Shown here: one piece after another, positions 35,228 through 40,462 of the stretch
How positions within the stretch are numbered: the first letter of the stretch is position 1
Layout: every line of letters begins with the position of its first letter
Source of the DNA: Alkalibacterium putridalgicola
GTDB lineage: Bacteria > Bacillota > Bacilli > Lactobacillales > Carnobacteriaceae_A
Direction: 5' to 3'
DNA length: 40,462 nt
Assembly: GCF_900109825.1 (NCBI RefSeq)
Contig: NZ_FOBL01000022.1
Location: 1 to 40,462, forward strand
The notes under the pieces: model-generated
Databases searched by the model: none
What the model saw: the letters and a program-made list of their open reading frames with translations, nothing else
What the model was told of the DNA's origin: nothing
Made by a program: the position numbers and the translations under genes

Positions 35228-37174
35228 TTATGAATCGGGTTTATCTTCATCGCTTATTTCTTCGATCTCTGCAATCTCTTCAAACTCTTCGATTTCATCG
35301 TTCTCTTTTTTAGCCAAGACTTCAACGACATTATCTATCAATACATCATCATCCACTCTTGTTTGGATAACTTCTGTAATGATATGGTCATCTCTTACGC
35401 GCTGTAGTTTTTGTTTGACCGCTCGTTCGATCAGGAATTCCTGCCTCAATCCTAGATATAGAGAATAGACCATGACGAGCAGGATAATCGTAAACGGCAA
35501 ACCTGTGACGATCGAAGCAGTCTGCAAAGCAGTCAGTCCGCCACCGATCAGTAAAGTTGCTGCCACGACACCTTCCATTACAGCCCAGAACACACGCTGA
35601 GGTACTGGGGAATCCAATTTCCCACCAGAAGTTAAATGATCGACCACCAATGATCCTGAGTCAGACGAGGTTACAAAGAAGACGATAACGAGAATAACAC
35701 CTATCAACGATAATAAGTTGGAGAATGGCAGATTCTCAACCAATGCAAACAAGGCTAGTGATTCATCGAGATCGACAATCGTACTGAGATTCCCTATGCC
35801 ATTCAACTGCTGGAAAATAGCTGTTCCACCGAACACACTCATAAACAGGAAAGAAATAGCAGTCGGAATGATGATGACACCGATAATAAACTCTCTCACG
35901 GAACGTCCTTTTGATATACGGGCTATGAACATACCGACAAACGGTGACCAGGAAATCCACCAGGCCCAATAGAATATCGTCCAGCCTCCCTGCCAAGAAG
36001 TATCTCTAAAGGTTTCCGCCCACATACTCATCTCCATGAAGTTAGAGATATAATAGCCTATATTCTGAGTGAACCCGCTTAAAATATATATAGTTGGTCC
36101 TGCTACAAGAACAAACACTAAGAAAACACCTGCAAGAATCATATTGATTTCACTTAACCGTTTTACTCCGCCGTCAAGTCCCATAACTACTGAGATCGTA
36201 GCAAAAGCTGTAATCACGGCAATCAGTATGACTTGAGTAGTGACACTAATACTGAATCCAAAGAGGTAATTCAAGCCTGCATTCACTTGTGCCACACCTA
36301 AACCTAATGAGGTAGCAAGGCCGGTCAATGTAGCCAGGACAGATAAAATATCGATCGCATTGCCCCAGAAACCGAATATCTTATTCCCGATCAATGGATA
36401 AAACAGCGAACGTATAGTCAAAGGCAGTCCTTTGTTATAAGAAAAAAAGGCCAGTCCTAATCCAACGATCGCATAAATCGACCAGGGATGAATACCCCAG
36501 TGGAAAAAGGTTGTTGCCATGGCTGCCTGAGCAGCCTGTGGGGAATTCGGTTCTATCAAATTAAACATCGGGGAAGGATTCCCTAAGTGTGAAATAGGTT
36601 CTGCCACACTCCAGAACAGCAGTCCAATCCCCATTCCCGCACTTAACAGCATGGCATACCAGGCAAACCGGGAAAACTCTGGTTTAGCTTCCTTTCCTCC
36701 GATCACTATCGAACCATACCGCCCAAATGCAAAATAAACAGCAGCTATTATAAAGATGTTGGCCGCAAAAATCATAAACCAGCCTGCATAATTAGTAATA
36801 ACAGTCAACAAACTGTCAAATAAATTATTGGCTTCAACAGGGAACGTCAATGTTGCCGCAATAAATAGAGTCAAAATAATGGTAGCTGGAATCGTGACCT
36901 GTGGATGGATATCAAACCCGTAACCCTCCCAGTTACGTTCTCCAACCTTTTCCCTTCCCTTTTCATCAAACAACGACACCGTTGGTCTTATCTGTAACCC
37001 TTTAAAACGTTCACGGTTATTTATGGCTTCTTTACGTGCGTTTACTTCTTCTTTTCTTAGTTTTTTAGCTAACTGACGTTCTGACTCAAGTAGGCGCTCT
37101 TTCTCAGTCATACTTGCGTATTCCTGCTTTTGCCTTTCTTGCTTTTTCTTTTTTTTGTTCTCTTTTCTACTCAT
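35228..37174 (-). CDS. BCCT family betaine/carnitine/choline transporter
   Basis: Twelve-helix secondary carrier of 648 residues for compatible solutes such as glycine betaine. Family signatures: SAGMGIGLLFWSVAEPISHL, ATTFFHWGIHPWSIYAIVGL, the Trp-rich substrate helix FYWAWWISWSPFVGMFIARISKGR, and FFVTSSDSGSLVVDHLTSGG. The N-terminal about 93 residues are hydrophilic and strongly basic at first (KENKKKKKQERQKQ), with a predicted helical heptad stretch. The C-terminal about 75 residues end strongly acidic (EEFEEIAEIEEISDEDKPDS). The start is ATG at 37174, five bases after AAAGGGG; the frame from TTG 37189 overlaps that ribosome binding site. The exact substrate is not decided by sequence. Confidence 0.93.
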   Translation of the reverse strand: MSRKENKKKKKQERQKQEYASMTEKERLLESERQLAKKLRKEEVNARKEAINNRERFKGLQIRPTVSLFDEKGREKVGERNWEGYGFDIHPQVTIPATIILTLFIAATLTFPVEANNLFDSLLTVITNYAGWFMIFAANIFIIAAVYFAFGRYGSIVIGGKEAKPEFSRFAWYAMLLSAGMGIGLLFWSVAEPISHLGNPSPMFNLIEPNSPQAAQAAMATTFFHWGIHPWSIYAIVGLGLAFFSYNKGLPLTIRSLFYPLIGNKIFGFWGNAIDILSVLATLTGLATSLGLGVAQVNAGLNYLFGFSISVTTQVILIAVITAFATISVVMGLDGGVKRLSEINMILAGVFLVFVLVAGPTIYILSGFTQNIGYYISNFMEMSMWAETFRDTSWQGGWTIFYWAWWISWSPFVGMFIARISKGRSVREFIIGVIIIPTAISFLFMSVFGGTAIFQQLNGIGNLSTIVDLDESLALFALVENLPFSNLLSLIGVILVIVFFVTSSDSGSLVVDHLTSGGKLDSPVPQRVFWAVMEGVVAATLLIGGGLTALQTASIVTGLPFTIILLVMVYSLYLGLRQEFLIERAVKQKLQRVRDDHIITEVIQTRVDDDVLIDNVVEVLAKKENDEIEEFEEIAEIEEISDEDKPDS

Positions 37175-37232
37175 ATAATCCCCTTTCAACTAATATCATA
37201 TATCAGTCGACCACATTAAGTAATAAAAAATC

Positions 37233-37262
37233 ATGATACAATACATTCAGGGCTATGATCAA
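37233..37262 (-). promoter_or_regulatory. Promoter of the BCCT gene
   Basis: On the minus strand, TTGATC (37257-37262), 18-bp spacer, TATCAT (37233-37238). The leader is about 52 nt. Confidence 0.55.
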
Positions 37263-37305
37263 CTGTCTTGACATGTTTTCAAAATATAAATCTCCACAAG
37301 AAAAG

Positions 37306-37347
37306 CCCCCAAAATAGAAGAATATTTTCTCTAGCTGTTTTTGGGGG
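37306..37347 (-). terminator. Terminator of rlmL
   Basis: CCCCCAAAA (37306-37314) / TTTTGGGGG (37339-37347). On the minus strand it is followed by CTTTTCTT. It lies 14 bases past the stop. Confidence 0.75.
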
Positions 37348-37361
37348 GATAAATCAGTTTA

Positions 37362-38495
37362 TTATTTTCTAGACGGACGTTTGCCCCAGTACTGGAAGTA
37401 ATCCGTACGGAGATAACCGTTATAGAGCTTGCGTTTTTTAGTGGCTCTTTGTCCGTAATGCTCTTCAAAGTCCAGGTCACTTGTAATGATGTACTTGCTC
37501 CATGTTTCAAGCGGTCTGAAGGCTTTACCCATGTCGCGGTAGATCTGATAGGCTTCTTCCGGGTCACCGAGACGTTCACCGTATGGCGGGTTGGAAACGA
37601 TGATACCGAACTCTTTGTCAGTTGTAAAGTCAGCCACCTGCATCTGTTTGAATTCGATACTATGTGTAAGGCCTGCTTCCATCGCATTCGCTTTAGCGAT
37701 CTCGATCATGTGACCGTCGATGTCTGTTCCCAGGATATCGAGTTCCACATCATAATCTGCCTGATCTTCAGCGTCCTGACGCACTTTCTGCCATAATTCT
37801 TTCGGCATCCAGTCCCACTCTTCACATAGGAAGGAGCGGTTGAAGCCAGGAGCGATGTTGTGTCCGATCAGCGCCGCTTCGATCGGGATCGTTCCGGAAC
37901 CACAGGTCGGATCAACGAACGGACGGTCTTTGCGCCAGGTCGTGAGCATGATGAGTGCTGCCGCCATATTTTCCTTGATCGGTGCGCCACCTTTATCGAT
38001 ACGGTAGCCGCGCTTGAATAAACTTGGTCCGGTCGTGTCGATTGTCAGCATGACCTTGTCTTTTCTGATAGCCACTTCGATCGGGAATTTGGCGCCCGTT
38101 TCCGGCAGCATGCCTCTTCTGTGGTAGACATCCTTGATTTTTTCGGCGATCGCCTTGTTCACGATACGCTGAACATCCGGAACGCTGTACAAGGTCGACT
38201 TGATCGACTTGCCGCTGACTGGGAAAGCTGCATCCATGGACAGGTAATCGTCCCAGGGTAGTGCTTTTGTCTGTTCAAACAAATCATCAAACGTTTTTGC
38301 TTCGAATTCACCAACGATGATCTTCACTCGGTCGGCTGTTCGGAGCCACAAATTGGCTTTGGCGATATCTTCTTTGCCGCCTTCAAAGCGAGCGCGTCCG
38401 TTTTCAACTTGGACTTCATAGCCTAAATTTTTCAGTTCATCTCCAACAAGCGCCTCAATGCCGCTTGCGGCTGTAGCGAGTAATTTATAAGTCAT
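37362..38495 (-). CDS. rlmL: THUMP-domain rRNA methyltransferase (RlmL/YpsC family)
   Basis: S-adenosylmethionine-dependent 23S rRNA guanine-N2 methyltransferase by family; 377 residues. An N-terminal ferredoxin-like/THUMP region (about 1-155) precedes the methyltransferase domain. Motif I is FVDPTCGSGTIPIEAALI and motif IV is IIVSNPPYGERLGD, the NPPY of N-methyltransferases. It corresponds to the N-terminal half of E. coli RlmKL and to B. subtilis YpsC; the exact target base is inferred from E. coli. Ribosome binding site GGTGG, seven bases before ATG. The order gpsB-rnpB-rlmL matches Bacillus. Confidence 0.92.
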   Translation of the reverse strand: MTYKLLATAASGIEALVGDELKNLGYEVQVENGRARFEGGKEDIAKANLWLRTADRVKIIVGEFEAKTFDDLFEQTKALPWDDYLSMDAAFPVSGKSIKSTLYSVPDVQRIVNKAIAEKIKDVYHRRGMLPETGAKFPIEVAIRKDKVMLTIDTTGPSLFKRGYRIDKGGAPIKENMAAALIMLTTWRKDRPFVDPTCGSGTIPIEAALIGHNIAPGFNRSFLCEEWDWMPKELWQKVRQDAEDQADYDVELDILGTDIDGHMIEIAKANAMEAGLTHSIEFKQMQVADFTTDKEFGIIVSNPPYGERLGDPEEAYQIYRDMGKAFRPLETWSKYIITSDLDFEEHYGQRATKKRKLYNGYLRTDYFQYWGKRPSRK

Positions 38496-38550
38496 CTATC
38501 TGCCACCTCTCTTATTCTTCTAGTATGCCTTATCCATCTCTTTACGTAAA

Positions 38551-38579
38551 GAAATCCTCCCTAAAAAAGAGAGGATTTC
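38551..38579 (-). terminator. Terminator of rnpB
   Basis: GAAATCCTC (38551-38559) / GAGGATTTC (38571-38579), 11-nt loop. On the minus strand the T-tract is short (TTTACG). It sits just after the RNA's closing P1 stem. Confidence 0.7.
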
Positions 38580-38586
38580 GCCACTA

Positions 38587-38973
38587 TGTACATCACTGTA
38601 AGCCATGTTCTGTCTAGATAAGACGGTGAAGTCCTATCCGAGATGATCATCTGTCTGCACGAGCATAATGCCCTGCCTCTTCTCTCTGTTCAATTCCAGG
38701 AGAAAAGTGCCCCGACCAAAGTTTGGGTTGCTCACTCGAGGGGTTTACCGCGTTCCACCAGACGCGTTTCCACGTCTGCTTCGTCACTGTGGCACTTTCA
38801 AGGGTACTCGAGCATAGGTATATACCCGTAGCTCTTTTTCCTGCCGTCATCCCATTACTGGGAGCCGCAGCTTATTGTTTCGCTGCGCACGAACACTACA
38901 GGCATCGCAGCCTGTGTGAGCATGGACTTTCCTCACAGTTCTATAAAAACTGCGCGATCATCCGTGATGTACA
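38587..38973 (-). ncRNA. rnpB: RNase P RNA, Bacillus type (class B)
   Basis: Catalytic RNA that matures tRNA 5' ends. Conserved blocks on the minus strand: GAGGAAAGTCCATGCTC (38918-38934), GATGACGGCAGGAAAAAG, CCTTGAAAGTGCCACAGTGA, GGTGGAACGCGGTAAACCCC and the 3' block ACATGGCTTACAG. The ends are set by a perfect 10-bp P1 stem, TGTACATCAC at the 5' end (38964-38973) and GTGATGTACA at the 3' end (38587-38596). About 387 nt, close to B. subtilis. It begins 14 bases after the gpsB stop. Confidence 0.97.
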
Positions 38974-38986
38974 CTATTCAGTTGTA

Positions 38987-39301
38987 TTAGTCGTTATCTA
39001 ATTTTGATCCGAAAACATGACGTTCAAGGTTAGATAGTCGTTTTAGAATATCAAAGTTGGATACTGTTGAATTTGTCTGGTTAGAACTTGAGCTTTGCGT
39101 GCTCAATTGTTTAGCTTGTTCATCGACCTTGTCAAGCAGCCGGTCATTCTCAGCTTTAAGCTGTTCGATTTCTTTCTGGAAATTGTCGTAGTCTCTGATC
39201 ACGACATCAAGAAATTCATCCACTTCAGTTGGATCATACCCGCGCATTTTAGATTTAAAGTCTTTCTCTAAAATCTCTTTTTGGGTCAACTCTCTATCCA
39301 T
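38987..39301 (-). CDS. gpsB: Cell cycle protein GpsB
   Basis: DivIVA-like adaptor that links cell-wall synthases (PBP1 type) to septal and side-wall growth; 104 residues. The N-terminal membrane-binding and coiled-coil domain reads LTQKEILEKDFKSKMRGYDPTEVDEFLDVVIRDYDNF. A Ser/Thr/Asn-rich linker (about 72-85) leads to the C-terminal trimerisation segment NFDILKRLSNLERHVFG. The start is ATG at 39301 (MDRELTQKEIL), five bases after GGGGTG; the longer frame from 39322 is rejected. The rnpB gene follows almost directly, so gpsB transcripts may run into it. Confidence 0.95.
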   Translation of the reverse strand: MDRELTQKEILEKDFKSKMRGYDPTEVDEFLDVVIRDYDNFQKEIEQLKAENDRLLDKVDEQAKQLSTQSSSSNQTNSTVSNFDILKRLSNLERHVFGSKLDND

Positions 39302-39331
39302 ACCTACACCCCATCTTCTCATCTCAATAAT

Positions 39332-39340
39332 ATTATAACA
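39332..39340 (-). promoter_or_regulatory. Proximal promoter candidate of gpsB
   Basis: On the minus strand, TGTTATAAT ends at 39332 (consensus -10 with TGn), 31 bases before the ATG. Confidence 0.4.
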
Positions 39341-39387
39341 GAATTAGTCAAAATTATTCATTTCTACAAATCTATTACTATATTTCT

Positions 39388-39416
39388 ATTATAGCAAATA
39401 TAAGCTGAAAAGTGAA
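39388..39416 (-). promoter_or_regulatory. Distal promoter of gpsB
   Basis: On the minus strand, TTCACT (39411-39416), 17-bp spacer, TATAAT (39388-39393) preceded by TGC. Confidence 0.6.
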
Positions 39417-39438
39417 GATTTCCCGGTTTAAACTTGTT

Positions 39439-40218
39439 TTATTTTGGCTGATTCTCATGTAATTCTTTTGTATACACTTTCACTGCGTTCACAAGGACTT
39501 CAGCTGCACCGTTTCCTGCTCGGTCATCGTAGTAAGCCTTGAACCGATCATCTGCCAGATACATCTCGACTAGTCCTTCATGCATAGCTGTAGAATACGT
39601 ATCCCAAGTAAAACTGAGCCATTCGCGGTGCATTCCGCCAAGGGTCGATTTTTCTTCATCAGATATAACATCTCTTTCAAGCAGATTTTTTAGCGTTGAA
39701 ATAATGTACTTCTCCAAAATTTTCCACTTATCAAAGTCTTTTTCTGACATTTTTAAGATCTGTTTGTTTGCTTTATTCAGTTTTTCTGAACCATATGCAG
39801 CTTCCACTTCTTCTCCATATATTCTGCTGTTTTCATCGACCATCACTTTTTTGAAACCTTCAAACTTTTCTTTATCTGACATAGTGATCGTTCCTTTCTT
39901 TTCAATCAGTGTTTTTTCAAGAGTGCTGATCAACTGAGAGAGTTTTTTCTGTTCTTCAATGAGCTGTCTTCTGTGTTTTTGCAAAGCTTTAATCTCATCA
40001 AAAGACGGGTCGTCCAGTATTCGTTTGATTTCTTTAAGCGGCAAGCCCCTCTCTCTGTAAAAAAGGATCTGCTGCAGCCGATCGACACTTCTTTTATCAT
40101 ATAACCGATATCCAGATTCACTTAATTCTGCTGGAGATAGTAAGTTTATCGAATCATAATACCTGAGGGTCCGGGAAGATAGCCCGGTCAGGTCTCCGAG
40201 CTCTTTCACTGTATACAT
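39439..40218 (-). CDS. MerR family regulator with TipAS effector domain
   Basis: Transcription activator of 259 residues. The N-terminal MerR winged helix (1-70) reads YTVKELGDLTGLSSRTLRYYDSINLLSPA, then YRLYDKRSVDRLQQILFYRERGLPLKEIKRIL. A coiled coil (about 75-110) leads to a C-terminal TipAS domain (about 130-255: REWLSFTWDTYSTAMHEGLVEMYLADDRFKAYYDD). Such proteins (TipAL, SkgA, B. subtilis Mta) bind drugs or related ligands and activate efflux or stress genes. No target gene is adjacent, but a perfect MerR-type promoter lies directly upstream, so it probably controls itself. GGAGG nine bases before ATG. Confidence 0.93.
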   Translation of the reverse strand: MYTVKELGDLTGLSSRTLRYYDSINLLSPAELSESGYRLYDKRSVDRLQQILFYRERGLPLKEIKRILDDPSFDEIKALQKHRRQLIEEQKKLSQLISTLEKTLIEKKGTITMSDKEKFEGFKKVMVDENSRIYGEEVEAAYGSEKLNKANKQILKMSEKDFDKWKILEKYIISTLKNLLERDVISDEEKSTLGGMHREWLSFTWDTYSTAMHEGLVEMYLADDRFKAYYDDRAGNGAAEVLVNAVKVYTKELHENQPK

Positions 40219-40237
40219 TCACTCACGCCTCCTTTAT

Positions 40238-40271
40238 ATTCTAAGTTTAAACCTTAACGTTACGTCAAGGT
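40238..40271 (-). promoter_or_regulatory. MerR-type promoter and operator of the TipAS regulator gene
   Basis: On the minus strand, -35 TTGACG (40263-40268), 19-bp spacer, -10 TAGAAT (40238-40243). The overlong spacer contains most of a 21-bp dyad (40251-40271), arms ACCTTGACGT and ACGTTAAGGT around a central A, nine of ten pairs matching. MerR proteins untwist exactly this type of 19-20-bp spacer. Confidence 0.85.
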
Positions 40272-40324
40272 CAAGGATTCTATCAATTACCTATTAAACT
40301 AATTAGTACAACTCAACTAAGAAA

Positions 40325-40462
40325 GTGATTGAGCACGCTCAATCACAACCTCATTGGCCCTGCTCAAATCCGATAAACCGTGAGTACGTCTAATGAGCTC
40401 CTCATTGGCATTACCCAACGCTACTTTTTCTGGAGTACGCCCAATGAGCTCCTCATTGGCAT
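40325..40462. repeat. 51-bp tandem repeat with a palindrome in each unit (continues past window end)
   Basis: Units begin at 40331, 40382 and 40433, exactly 51 bp apart. The 30-base cores at 40382-40411 and 40433-40462 differ at three positions; the first unit is diverged (about two thirds identical). Each unit carries a palindrome: GTGATTGAGC ac GCTCAATCAC (40325-40346), AATGAG ctc CTCATT (40392-40406), CCAATGAG ctc CTCATTGG (40441-40459). On the minus strand one frame stays open from the window edge to a stop at 40317-40319, giving 17-residue units that start ANEELIRRTHGLSDLSR, so a protein C-terminus is possible. The palindromes make a non-coding repeat more likely. Confidence 0.75.

Noticed and set aside
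40331-40462. CRISPR array
   Set aside because: Repeats of 30 bases are separated by only 21 bases, the first unit is strongly diverged, and no cas genes are present.

Overview
The window looks like an ordinary chromosomal segment of a low-to-moderate GC Bacillota. Gene order and proteins point to Lactobacillales, probably a Carnobacteriaceae-like, salt-adapted organism. The clues are the xerC-hslV-hslU, gpsB-rnpB-rlmL and parE-parC/plsY blocks, a Lactobacillus casei-type (long-insert) ThyA, strong AGGAGG ribosome binding sites, a type B RNase P RNA, and betaine/BCCT uptake genes. The genus is inference. I see no defence island, prophage, CRISPR array or biosynthetic cluster.

Layout. 1-375: left end of an IS200/IS605 element cut by the window edge. 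384-4912: parE-parC (topoisomerase IV), minus strand, divergent from plsY (5168-5767). 5830-9742: xerC-hslV-hslU followed by a PAS-GGDEF diguanylate cyclase at the position where relatives carry codY. 9743-10234: a non-coding stretch of hairpins and short repeats between xerC and topA, where trmFO sits in relatives. 10235-18024: topA, dprA, rnhB, rbgA, lepB, ctpA and deoD. 18052-19471: yozE, msrA and ypmS. 19642-20298: a haemolysin III family protein. 20349-23750: an ABC-F ATPase, thyA and dfrA, one folate/dTMP operon read right to left. 23913-24611: a cold-shock protein and an RNase HI-like protein. 24641-27175: ddh and a DUF1846 protein. 27554-28345: an MscS channel.

The right part is rich in transport and osmotic functions: a TcyP-type cystine symporter (28669-30060) with a structured leader, a YuiF-like Na+/H+ antiporter family protein (30236-31552), a 1-kb gene-poor stretch with a frameshifted pseudogene, an orphan OpuAC-type betaine-binding lipoprotein (32569-33468), a membrane-anchored metallophosphoesterase (33576-34898) and a BCCT carrier with unusually charged tails (35228-37174). 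The window ends with rlmL, rnpB, gpsB, a MerR-TipAS regulator with a textbook 19-bp-spacer promoter, and a 51-bp tandem repeat running off the edge.

How it works together: housekeeping DNA topology (ParCE, TopA, XerC, DprA), nucleotide supply (ThyA, DfrA, DeoD), envelope growth and export (PlsY, LepB, CtpA, GpsB, Ddh), proteolysis (HslUV) and osmotic or ionic adaptation (MscS, antiporter, OpuAC, BCCT). Several starts differ from the longest reading frame because the Shine-Dalgarno sequence decides otherwise (hslV, topA, rbgA, dfrA, ABC-F, rnhA-like, ddh, DUF1846, opuAC, BCCT, gpsB). At least six genes appear to use TTG starts.
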